DNA of 64,000 nucleotides from Orobanche coerulescens (taxonomy: Eukaryota; Streptophyta; Magnoliopsida; Lamiales; Orobanchaceae), in NCBI GenBank assembly GCA_033398695.1, contig CM065801.1:55128358-55192357 (forward strand), given 5' to 3'. Shown piece by piece: positions 33,921-44,630 of the stretch. Positions within the stretch are counted from its first letter, which is position 1. Every line of letters starts with the position of its first letter. The translations under genes and the position numbers were made by a program. A model generated the notes under the pieces. That model was not told where the DNA came from. It saw nothing but the letters and a program-made list of their open reading frames with translations, and ran no database searches.

Positions 33921-34260
33921 CACTCGTGATCCCTTGTCACGTGGCTCCATAGGTTCATCAACCCACACGGACTATGCCAAACACAATAATCATATCACCG
34001 TGAACTCATGTCACGTGAACACAACAACCATAACACTCGTGATCCCTTGTCACATGGCTCCGTAGGTTTATCAACCCGCATGGACTATGCCATACACAAT
34101 AATCAAGATACCGTGAAATCATGTCACATATCAAGCACAACGAACATAACACTCCTGATCCCTTGTCACGTGGCTCTGTAGGTTCATCAACCCGCACGAA
34201 CTATGCCAAACCAAATACTCATAACATCCAGTCTTGACTCCGTGATATCTTACCACGAGT
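33921..34260. repeat. About 115-bp tandem repeat, three units, in LTR-B
   Basis: CACTCGTGATCCCTTGTCAC recurs at 33921, 34034 and, slightly changed, about 34150. Reverse-complemented, the unit is related to the CACGTG-containing 75-bp unit of the TR-GAG LTR. Confidence 0.85.
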
Positions 34261-35390
34261 CACCGTTGGCCCTGTCGAACCCACACGGTTGGACGTACTG
34301 TGTCCTGACCCCATGATCGACTATCATGTGTCATCATAGGCCTCGTCAGACCCGCACGACTGGACCTCACCACCACATACTAAGTTTCGATTCCATGGAC
34401 CCTTGCGAGGAATCCTCGTAGGCCCCGTCGAACCCGCACGAGTGAACTTAGCATCACAACACATAACTTCACAGTTACATTCACATTTCACCAAGTCCAT
34501 ACACGGCAAATCAATCACATTGATCACCACAAAATCACGCATCACGCGCACACAACACAATCTCAACACGAAAATCATCATCATCAAAGACACACGACCA
34601 ACATAGCTCATAATCAATACACAATATATTGTACGACCATGAGTACAACCAAACCAGCACGAATTATCACAATCCTGCACACATAACACAATGTGATACA
34701 CATACCGAATGACACAGTCATCACCAAGCCTTCATAATTTACAAAACATAACAAACTCACATGAACCACATTTAAAAGGCAAACAAATCATCATAACCTA
34801 CCACACGATTTCTAATCGCAAGACACAAGTTGTATAACAAGATACTTGCCTTGGAATCCGTACGCAAATACTCCGACGAACACGGCTCGACTGAAATGCC
34901 TTAAACCCTACAACTTCTACAAGACACAATGAAAACACGATCACAATGAGGTTCAAGACCAACAACAATGGAAATCACCTCAAAACAGCGAAGGAAAACT
35001 CATTGGAACATTTAATCGAACATTAAATGTTCAATAATTCCCAAGAACACCCAAATCGTCCATTGAGTTAAACAAACACGAAATATGGATGTACAGTCCA
35101 TAGAACATGATTGATAACATCATATTGCACCAACCAATCATCAAAATCGGACTAGGATCGATATTAAGAACAAATCTCCCAAAAAGTCAACTTGAAGAAA
35201 AATCAAGAAATTACCTTGATCCGGCGAAGAACAATGGATTTGTTGATGTTACAATCACCTAAAGACCTCCAAAACACCTTTGGATTGAGCAAAATCGGCC
35301 AAGATCACGAACCCTAGTCGCCCTTGACTTACACCCGCGGAGAGAGGAGAAAGAAATGAAAAAAATGAAGATTCTAGAGTGTTGTCCAGT

Positions 35391-35397
35391 ATTTATA
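35391..35397 (-). promoter_or_regulatory. TATA box of LTR-B
   Basis: Minus strand TATAAAT, 11 bp after the last palindrome. Confidence 0.65.
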
Positions 35398-35408
35398 CTG
35401 GACACAAT

Positions 35409-35825
35409 TAGCGTGTGCTATATCAGGGTTTATATCGCCCAAAATCTCAGTTAAGTGACTTTTGGACTGAACCCGACCAACAGTTAGCGTGCGCTATGTT
35501 TCCAGTAGCTTGCGCCAACTCCTGACATTAACGCGCGCTACACTACCTCGTAGCGTGCGCTACACGAAACACCAAATCAGTCCAGTATCTTCTGGACTGA
35601 ACCAAAAATTACCAGGTAGCGTGCGCTACCCTTCCGATAGCATGCGCTATTCTCGCACCATAGCGTGCGCTACGCACTCGATAACGTGCGCTATCTATTG
35701 CCCAGTCCAGGCCAGTAGCTTCTTCCTCAGTCTGAACCCCCCGTTAGCATGCGCTATAAAGGAGTCCTAGCATATGCTAACAATGCGTAATAGTGTGCGC
35801 TACTCCAAGCACTTAGCGTGCGCTA
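35409..35825. promoter_or_regulatory. Palindrome array of LTR-B (13 units in a higher-order repeat)
   Basis: Near-palindromes (TAGCGTGCGCTA type) start at 35409; 35485, 35506, 35529, 35551; 35617, 35638, 35661, 35682; 35745, 35768, 35791, 35814. The three groups of four repeat every 128-132 bp, each preceded by a spacer with CAGTCCAG..CTGGACTGAACC-like sequence. The array ends 11 bp from the minus-strand TATA box. Confidence 0.92.
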
Positions 35826-36030
35826 TCCATGCTGAATAGGCAATAAGATCACACCAAAACTCATCACAACAACGATTCCTGCCAACAGAATGACAAACAC
35901 ACTACAATCTGAGCCACAACCGGTTCACATCAACGTATGGCAATGATCATCTAGGCACAAATAACGTACAATCCACTAAATAGTAGGAAAAAAATTCAAT
36001 CAACCGGAAACGAAAATCCCAGGTATTACA

Positions 36031-36860
36031 AAAAGTTTGGTGGAGCCGACTTCAAAAGGTGGCAACAAAAGATGTTGTTCTATTTGACAACACCAGGCTT
36101 TGCAAATTTCCTTAAGGAAGATGAGCCACTAGAGCCAAGTGCACAAGAGTCAAGTTTCACTGTCCGAGCTGCCTATGACAACTGGCATAATGTAGATTAT
36201 CTTTATAACAACTTTATTCTAAATTCTTTAGATGATAGTTTGTACAAAGTATACTCTGTTGTAAACACATCAAAATCTATGTGGGATGCACTTGAAAAGA
36301 AGTACCGAAGTGATGATGCAGCTACAAAGAAGTTTGTAGTCGCTAAGTATTTGGACTACAAGATGGTGGATTAAAGGCCAACTATGGAAAAAGTGCAAGA
36401 GTTACAACTCATTTTTCATGACGTCAATGCCGATGGGATGGTCCTGTCGGACGCTTTCACTGTTCCAACTGTGACCGAGAAGTTGCCCCCCAGTTGGAAG
36501 GACTTCAAGAGCTACCTCAAGCACAAGCGAAACAGGATGACTCTTGAAGACTTGATTGTGAAATTGTGCATCGAGTCAGATGTGCGGAAGAATGATCTTA
36601 AGCCAAAAGGCCTGATCGATTCTAAGGCCAATCTGTTGGAGCAAGGTGGTCCCTCACTCAAATGAGCTCGCCCAAGTGCCAAAACAAGGATAAAGTGAAG
36701 CAACCAGTGATGGTGATTGCTTCAACTGTGGCAAACATGGTCATGTGGCGAAGGACTACCGCAAGCCGAAGGTCAATAAGAAGAAGAAACATGTCGCCAA
36801 CATCACCGAGATTGATGGTGAATGGAAAGAGTACGATCTTGCTGCAGTTGTCACTGAGGA
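36031..36860 (+). pseudogene. gag: Tork-like copia gag, N-terminus lost
   Basis: Open sequence starts in frame right at the LTR-B border (FGGADFKRWQQKMLFYLTTP from 36036), so the N-terminal codons are gone. A TAA at 36372-36374 interrupts it and the same frame continues to 36665 (UBN2 domain; LPPSWKDFKSYLKHKR). After a frameshift near 36665-36705 a single zinc knuckle is readable near 36718-36759 as [14 protein letters not shown], where the fourth ligand cysteine is replaced by tyrosine. It normally packages element RNA; with a lost N-terminus, a stop and a broken knuckle it cannot. Confidence 0.85.
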
Positions 36861-36889
36861 GGTCAACCACGTTGAGAACTAAGGTTGTT

Positions 36890-38433
36890 AGTACATCAGC
36901 ACCAGTGCGACCACCCGCCGATAGGAGCCATTTTAAGACCTATAAAACTGTTGACGGGAGAAAGCTGGGGAATCCATCTTCATCTGAAATTTTCAGAGTT
37001 GGAGAAGTGGCCCTCAAACTAAGGTCCGGACAAACACTCACCTTGAAGAATGTGCTTCATGTTCCTGACATTCGGAAGAACTTGATCTCGGGCTCTATAC
37101 TAGTTACTAAGGGGTTTAAACTAGTGTTTGAGTCAGATAGGGTTATTCTAAAGAAGTTTTATAGGTTTCTTGGCAAGGGTTACCTCTCGGAGGGACTCTT
37201 TAAACTTAATGCTTTGGCTATGCGCCGTTTAATCAAGCCTATTAATGCTAATGAAAATGCTAATGCTTCCTCTTACTTGATCGAGTGTTCAAATTTATGG
37301 CATCGTAGATTAGGTCATGTGAATCTAAATGCTATAAAAAGATTAGTAAACTTAGATGTACTAAAATTAAATGAAGTCAATAATCAAAACAAATGTGAGA
37401 TTTGTGTTGAGGCAAAAATGACGAAGCACCATTTCATTCGGTAAAACGGAACACAAAACCCCTTGAACTAATTCACACAGACATGTGTAATTTAAAGTTT
37501 GTGCAAGCTAGCGGTGGTAAGTAGTATTTTATCACTTTCATCGATGACTGGACAAGATATTGTTATCTTTATCTTTTGAGAAGTAAAGATGAGGTTATTG
37601 AAGCCTTTAAGAACTTCAAGAATGAAGCTGAGACACAAATAGGCTATCGTATTAAGATGGTTCGAAGCGATAGAGGAGGCGAATATGTAGCCCGCTTGAG
37701 AAATTATACAAATGAGAATGGTATAATTCATCAAACAACAACTCCATATGCACCTCAATCTAATGGCTTTGCTGAACGTAAGAATCGAACACTTAAAGAT
37801 ATGATGAATGCCTTATTAATTAGTTCAGGGTTGCCCCAGAACATGTGGGGGGAAGCTGTCTTGACATCCAGCTACATATTGAACAAGATTCCACGCAAAG
37901 GTAAGGATGTTACTCCTTATGAGTTGTGGAAAGGTAGAAAACCATCATACAAATATTTCAAAGTGTGGGGGTGTTTGGCGAAGGTTGAGGCAACTCTACC
38001 TAAACAAGTTAAAATTGGTCATAAGACAGTCGATTGTATCTTCATTAGGTATGCACTGAACAAAAATGCTTATCGGTCTGTTACCCACAAGTCAGAAGTA
38101 CCTGATATGACTATGGGAACAACAGTTGAGTCAAGGAATTCTATATTCTTTAAAAACATATATCCTTGTAAGGAAAATGATAAGGTTGAGAACAATTCTA
38201 GCAATACAGTTGAAGGTGAATCAACAAGTTCAAAATCTGTGGATGTAGATCCAAAGTCACGTAAGCGATCGAGATCTAATCTGAAAGATGTAGAACTAAG
38301 ACGTGGTAGTAGGGTTAGGACACCAAAGGCATTTGGACCTGACTACATAGCATTCATGTTGGATGAAGAACCAACATCGATCAAAGTAGCTTATGCTAGA
38401 CCAGACGGGTTGCTCTGGAAAGAAGCTGTTTAA
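36890..38433 (+). pseudogene. pol: Tork-like copia protease remnant and integrase
   Basis: The protease region near 36900 has lost a readable D-S/T-G motif. The following conserved stretch [26 protein letters not shown] is intact. The integrase zinc region has [13 protein letters not shown] and [18 protein letters not shown] at 37442-37444 ends that frame, and a stop near 37522 precedes the core ([40 protein letters not shown]), so all three catalytic acidic residues can be located. The frame from 37576 is open to a stop at 38431-38433 and includes the KVWGCLAKV region of the C-terminus. Confidence 0.88.
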
Positions 38434-39810
38434 AGTGAAATTGACTCAATTTTACAAACCAAACTTGGGTATTGGTTGATTTACCTGAAGGTTGTAAGCC
38501 CTTAGGATGCAAATGGATCCTTAAAAGGAGTACAAGGTAGATGGGTCAATTTTTAAGTATAAAACTCATTTAGTAGTCAAAGGTTTCAAGCAGAAGGAAG
38601 GGTACGATTTTTTCAACACATATTCACCTGTAACGAGGATTACATCTATTCGAGTGCTTCTCGCGATTAACTCTTTGCACAATCTTGATATTCATCAAAT
38701 GGATGTTAAGACTTCTTATCTGAACTGTGATCTAGATGAAGAGATCTATATGGAACAACCTGAAGGGTTTGTAGTAACTGGACAAGAAAAAAAGATCTGC
38801 AAACTGGTAAAGTTTCTCTACGGATTGAAACAAGCTCCATTACAGTGACACTTGAAATTTGATAATGCAATGTTATCAAATGGTTTTAAAATAAACGAGT
38901 GTGATAAATGTGTTTATATTAAGAACACTAATAATGACTATGTTATTGTGTGTCTTTATATAGATGACATGTTAATCATGGGCAGCAATATACAAGTGAT
39001 CAACGACACTAAGAACATGTTAAAGAGAAATTTTGAGATGAAAGACATGGGGTTAGCCGATGTGATTCTTGGAATGAAAATTTTAAGAAAATATGATGGA
39101 ATCATCTTGACACAGTCTCACTATACCGAGAAAGTTCTCAAGAAGTTTAATGCTTTTGATAGTTTTCCAGATAAGACCCCAATAGAGCTAAATGATCACT
39201 TGAGCAAAAACCGAGGGGAGCTCGTTGCACAAGAAGAATATGCACGAGTCATTGGGTGTTTAATGTAACTTACAAATTGCACTCGACCCGACTTAAAGTA
39301 TACTCAAAACCTTGGGCTACACTATTCGAGATACCCCCCGTTACTTGAAGGGTACTGCGATGCAAATTGGATACTTGATACGAAAAGTTCATTTTCTACA
39401 AGTGGTTACGTGTTTACCATTGGGGATGGAGTTGTCTCGTGCAAGTCCACGAAACAAACGTGTATAGCCCGGTCCACATGGAATCAGAATTCATAGCTTT
39501 GGACAAAACTGGTGAAGAAGCCGAGTGGCTCAAAAACTTTCTAGAAGATATTCCATGTTGGTCAAAGCCAGTGCCTGCAGTGATGATTCACTGCGATAGC
39601 CAAGCTGCTATTGGTAGGGCAATAAGTAACATGTATAATGTCGACGCCATAATACCGTGAGACATTTGATCCAAAATGGGGTTATCTCCAATGACTATGT
39701 GAGGTCATTAGATAATCTCCGATCCACTAACCAAAGGGTTAAACCGTGATCAAATGAATAAATTGCTAGAGGGAATGGGTTTAAAATCCACAAATTGAAA
39801 ATTGTCATAG
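38434..39810 (+). pseudogene. pol: Tork-like copia RT and RNase H, interrupted
   Basis: RT pieces: a degraded start (about 38500-38650), then NLDIHQMDVKTSYLNCDLDEE and YMEQPEGFV, a stop at 38846-38848, then YIDDMLIMGSN near 38955 in the same domain with LADVILGMKI. A stop occurs at 39266-39268. RNase H remains: [20 protein letters not shown] and HCDSQAAIGRA, stop at 39658-39660, and the tail DQMNKLLEGMGLKS near 39745-39790. The codon at 38852 is TTG, so the frame there is not a new gene. Confidence 0.87.
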
Positions 39811-40458
39811 TGGTAAACCAACCAAGATGACTGGAGATCCCAAGAACTTAGTTCAATGGGAAAAGTAAGCTATGAGAGTTCGTATGAAACACTCATCTAA
39901 GTTTATTCCCTATAGAGCAATTGAGTGTTGAAAGCTTGCAAAGTGGTGAGTTTCTTTTTCAGTGCAATTCAAGAAACGTATATCCATGGTGACTTATAAA
40001 TGTCAACAGTACATTAATTAAGCCCTAGTAGTGCCCTGCTACCACTAACATAATACTGGCTTCTGATCTTTTCAGGTGAGGTTAAGTCTATGACTTTTAA
40101 TGATTCCTAAAGACCTCGAGAAGATAAAGTATGGCAAGATACTTAGTAAATAATCACCTATAGAAGTAAGAAGTGAGGGCCGCTTCATGAAATACACTTA
40201 TGAATCTAAATGGGTGTCCAAGGCCCGCAAAGGACACAAATGTGAGAACGGATGAGGTTGAGGTGTTCAATCGTTATCATCATTGTCTCGGTGCACGATG
40301 TGGGGGAATAGTTCAAAGCATCACACCACTATTCTGCTTGTGTACCCGATGGTGTTAACTATGGAAGGTTCAAAGCCACGAACTACCTGTCCTTAGACTT
40401 TAATGCCTCTTGAGAACTGAGCTTGTGTCTGTATATTGCATTTGTGCTATTTTCACTC
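39811..40458 (+). other. Tork-like copia 3' untranslated internal region
   Basis: About 650 bp between the RNase H tail and the PPT with no frame of note and no recognised signal. Confidence 0.6.
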
Positions 40459-40469
40459 ATGTGGGTGAT
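40459..40469 (+). other. Tork-like copia polypurine tract
   Basis: ATGTGGGTGAT immediately before TGTTGGAATT. The tract is short and imperfect but positioned correctly. Confidence 0.7.
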
Positions 40470-41604
40470 TGTTGGAATTGTTAATGAGTTTAATTTTATT
40501 TTGTAAAATTAAATATCATAGGATCGATCTACGTTCTGAGTAGATGATCGTGGTATATTCACATTCTCTAGATCGATTCCCAGTCAGTGAGACATAGTGA
40601 ATTAAAGTTTGTCACTTAATTGTGGATTAATGAGGGATGGCTATCCCACATTGATAAATGAGCTATCATTGTTCAAGTATATATGGAGTTTTCATTATAC
40701 ATATATTAATTAATGGCACATGTGATGGTCTTAAAGCCTACACGCGCGCACATACACGAGCCTTGCCCGCCTCGCCTCGGCCTCGGCCCCGAGCTGCGTG
40801 CCGCGTGCTGTGGACCGTGGACCTTGGACATTGGACCTTAGCCTTGGACTTGGACTTGGTCTTGGTCTTGGTCTTGGATCTTGTATCTTGGATCTGGACA
40901 ATTGGTCTTTGGGTGGTATTTAGGCTGTTCTCTGGGCCTGGCCTTGGGCTAGGCCTTAGCTTGGTTAAAGAATTTTTGGACTAGTTCAACAATGTTGTTG
41001 GGCTCGTATGTGCACATAAGGATGTCCAGGTACATCCCACGAGCGGTCAAGGAGATGAATATAGTCCAGGTGCGTCCTGACTGTTCAAATTCAGTCAGAA
41101 CACGGTAGTAACCTTCCAGGTGTGATGAGGAGGAGTAAATGGCTGTTTTGAATTCTATAACTCCTCCCTTTTTGAATTCTGAAACTTCTGTATCAATGCA
41201 GCATGAATGCCTGCATTATGACAGTCATTAGTGGCTGTGTTAAATCCCTGCAGGTGTGACATGGCCTATAAATTCGACACACAGCTTCTGCATACATAGT
41301 CTCATAGTCGGCTTCGTCCTCACCTCGTCCCAGTTTGTCGGAGCTTGTGGGTTTTGTGGTGCTACTACCTCCGAGACGCTGCCGTTTTATCTTTGGAGAC
41401 GATACATCAGAACCGAGAGCAATACGGGGCGTACTTCTTCTTGCGGATAGAGGATTCCTCGACTCGACAATAGTTTATTTTTCTGTTTTTTATGTAATTT
41501 CAATTCAATTTCGAGTTTTGTAATTTCTGTTTTTCGAGTTGTAATTTCATTTTCAGTTGTAATTTATTTTCGCCCGGCAAGTTTTAGGAACAAAAATTCT
41601 AACA
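40470..41604 (+). repeat. Tork-like copia 3' LTR, 1135 bp
   Basis: It starts TGTTGGAATTGTTAATG and ends AAAAATTCTAACA. A C/T-rich stretch with repeated GGACTTGG/TCTTGGTCTTGG (about 40820-40890) lies inside. Small open frames in it are incidental. Confidence 0.88.
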
Positions 41605-44581
41605 TTGTTTTATATATATATTCTTAAGAATGTCTAATTATTTGTAACAATTACAATATTAAAATAAATAGTTCGTGAACATTTCAATTATATATTTTCA
41701 ACTATATTTATAAATATCGTCAATATTTTATTTATTTATTGAAATGATCCACACTAACTACCTAACGTAAACTATCTTATATCATATTAGTACTTTTAAA
41801 TTACGGTGAAATTTCGGCAGAGTTTCCCCTAAACTAGTACCTATCCCAAAACGTGTGACATAAAACCAACATAAGTATCACACAGAAACATCTAGTCTCA
41901 ATCCGAATCAAATCATGACATCAATATCCCCGTAGCTATAACCACAAGAGATTAGTAAATAATAAGACTCTAGTTTTCCCAAATCACTCACTTATTTATT
42001 TTACATTACGATATTTAAACCACCTCACCATCTACATAAACATACTAAGAAAACTTAAAGTACACCTCATACCATCAACGACACTCGAACGTATAAGTAC
42101 ATTACCACCACACCTACTTATAAAACAAGGTTCAGAAACAATAACTAAAACATGTTAAGCCCATGGTTAAGCCCGACTGGTCGTCATCCATGTACGTCGA
42201 CCCTCAGTAGCAGTGAAACTCCAACCCATCGAGCGAGGGAACATTCTCAAGCATCAGGATTACCTACAATGCATAAACTACGTGAGCTAAAGCCCAATAA
42301 GTAGAAATTATGCATGTATCATGTCTGATGCAACATATGACATATGATCATCAATGAGAATCTCTCTCAAAATCATTTTCTTATCCTTGGGACCGTTGAA
42401 CCACGTACTAGGCACCGGAACGAGCTCAATATCATATCATATCATATCATAAGATATGCATCTACCATGCCAGTTATATAAGGCATGCATCTACCACACC
42501 AAATATATCGTGAGAACATGCATCTACCATGTCTCACACATCATATAAGCATGCATCTACCGTGATAAACATATCAAGAAAGAATGCATCTACCATGCCT
42601 CAATGCTCTAGCAGCGGCCAATAAAACATTTTTCTTTTCTTTCTTTCCTTGATCATACTGTGCATGCAGACACTAGTGAATCTCCTGTTATGCATGCATG
42701 TGGAGATGCTAATGGATGTCATGATCATGTAAGGTGAAACCAAACACTTTAAGCATATAAAAATCAATTATACAATATAATAGAACACTCCCAAGATATC
42801 ATCAAGTTCAACAACTAGTTATACAAATAATACTATGTTTATGCATTGTAGTTGCGGATGGATTTCTACTTATCTTGATCGGGTGATACCCTTACTTTTG
42901 TACCAATAGGATGTGGTTGTGATGATATATCTTCAATCCCTGTTTCAAGAAATATTTTGAAAGGATTTTCATACCATACGCAAGGCTTAACTCTCTTCAT
43001 ATCGAAAGGATTTAGCACTTCCTATGTAGACGCATAACCGGTGTTCTATGTACTTTATCTCTATTTATCGACATATACCAGCCCATTAACCAATAAATTT
43101 TGGACTTATATTTCATTAATGAATATATTATTCTCTGTTTATAAAGTCTATTCAAGTCTCAAAACTTAAAATTCCAAGGTTTTATAACAATACACTTAAT
43201 TAAGAGAGTTTATCAAAGTCTTGTCATAATCTGATTTTTTTTTGCTTATAACCACTAGAATATAAGTTGGATTTGGACCAATTTTTGACATAATATCCCT
43301 AATATACTTAGGAACAAGTTTATTGTAACTACTAACCCTGAAACATACGGATCAAGTAACATATACCATTAATTCCAAAAGGTGGCAGAATTGATTCCTT
43401 TATTTCCTTAGTAAATTTTAAGCCTTATAAATCCATATTAAACACAAGAGTAAGCCATGGATGAATTCTTAAAATGATTATAACATGTCTAAGAAGATAT
43501 AAAATCTCTCACACCTTCTAAATAGATAAGAAACATAGCAAGAACAAGGAAGAAATAAAGGAAACTCACCTTGATCCTCAAAGAAATTAAGGTGTTGTTG
43601 TTTTGATGATTTCTCCTTGAATTTTTGGTGAATTTTCGAAGGGTGAAGACAGTATATGAGGGTTGAGGGTTGGTTTTATCCATCAACCAAGTGTGTTAAG
43701 TCGGTTATGAAGGTGAAATGTCCAAAATACCCTTGAATGACTACTAGAGACTAGGTTTGAAAGAATGGATCGATCCAAGTAGTTATGATCCGGTTCTTGG
43801 AGTGTCGGAACCGGTTCCTAATGTAAATAAACCCTACTTAGGTTATGTATGGCTAGAATAGGGGTTTTGTACAAGTTTAGTGTGTGTTTGAAGTGTTTAA
43901 AGTCGGTTACTTACGCGAACAATGATGAAAATGCTAGTGAAGGAGTTTATTGTCAAACTTTTTAAAACTTTATATACACAACATTATATTTAGGAATTTA
44001 AGGATTCATTTATCAATTTGATACCTTTTGGACAATAAACTAAAGGATAAGTTCAATCCTGACCGCAGTTAGAACGAATAAGGTATAGATAGATCACAGT
44101 GTTTTACAAACATTATCAGATACAATCATAAATTGTATCCTATTAGGTATTGACAAGAATCAAGGTACTTGACACGTGTTAGTATATTAAATTATCGTTA
44201 TTCACTTGAATCATCAATCTAAAGTGACCCAGTACACGCGCCGACTAAAATCTCATGATAAGCTAGTTAACCTTCGATAAACACGTTAGTGACACCTTCA
44301 TGACTTCTAGGCTTACCACGTGTACTCAGAGTTTTATAAGATCTTTACATATATTTTATTTTCATATTAGAAAAAATACGAATAGCGTAACTTAGTTCCA
44401 TAACATATACCACGATAGTGTTTTAGACTTTAGTTCAAATGTTTAGCACATTTTTATGTAGTGAAATTAACTATAAGATCAACTAAACCATGAAACATCA
44501 AGTAATCCAAATAACACATAATTAAAAAGTAATGCATGAATGATATTGACCAAATGAGTAGGGTCAGGCTCGGGTATCACA
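41605..44581 (-). repeat. G4 3' LTR, left end unresolved
   Basis: On the minus strand it starts TGTGATACCCGAGCC at 44581, right after the G4 PPT. A phrase common near gypsy LTR ends (TTTAGGGGAAACTCTGCCG, about 41818-41836) shows that the LTR reaches at least 41.8 kb. I could not find a clean CA end before the Tork LTR at 41604, so it may be truncated there. It has no palindrome array. Confidence 0.7.
42455..42605. repeat. Tandem GCATCTACCATGCC repeat in G4 LTR
   Basis: Five copies of ATGCATCTACCATG/ACC at about 25-35 bp spacing, in the same part of the LTR where other gypsy LTRs here hold tandem repeats. Confidence 0.85.
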
Positions 44582-44595
44582 TACACCCCTCCTTA
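44582..44595 (-). other. G4 polypurine tract
   Basis: Minus strand TAAGGAGGGGTGTA directly before the LTR start. A TTTTGGAGATGAAA box just upstream resembles the TTTCGGGACGAAA box of TR-GAG and G5. Confidence 0.82.
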
Positions 44596-44630
44596 TAAAA
44601 TTTCATCTCCAAAATTTAACTTAGCTGAAA

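Larger units (their letters stand above)
33366..36030 (-). repeat. LTR-B: minus-strand gypsy LTR truncated at its 3' end
   Basis: On the minus strand it starts TGTAATACCTGGG at 36030, then the palindrome array (35825 to 35409), TATA box (35397), transcribed part, about 115-bp repeats (33921-34260), eight 34-bp repeats (33568-33839), and the hairpin of the LTR end region (33378-33399). The last 350-400 bp, including the CA end, are missing; the copia LTR abuts at 33365. It separates, and may have inserted into, the Tork-like copia whose gag is cut at 36031. Confidence 0.85.
36031..41604 (+). mobile_element. Ty1/copia element, Tork-like, 5' end missing
   Basis: gag (cut at 36031 by LTR-B), protease remnant, integrase, RT, RNase H, a non-coding tail, PPT and a 1135-bp 3' LTR. 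LTR start TGTTGGAATTGTTAATGAG and the gag style suggest Tork (moderate confidence). Many stops and frameshifts. Confidence 0.87.

Noticed and set aside
37576..39268. Separate host genes starting at 38654, 38852 and 39439
   Set aside because: All are RT or RNase H pieces of one copia element; at least one apparent start (38852) is a TTG codon.
42000..44581. A palindrome array in the G4 LTR
   Set aside because: Its U3 lacks the TAACGTACGTTA-type motif; only the GCATCTACC direct repeat is present.
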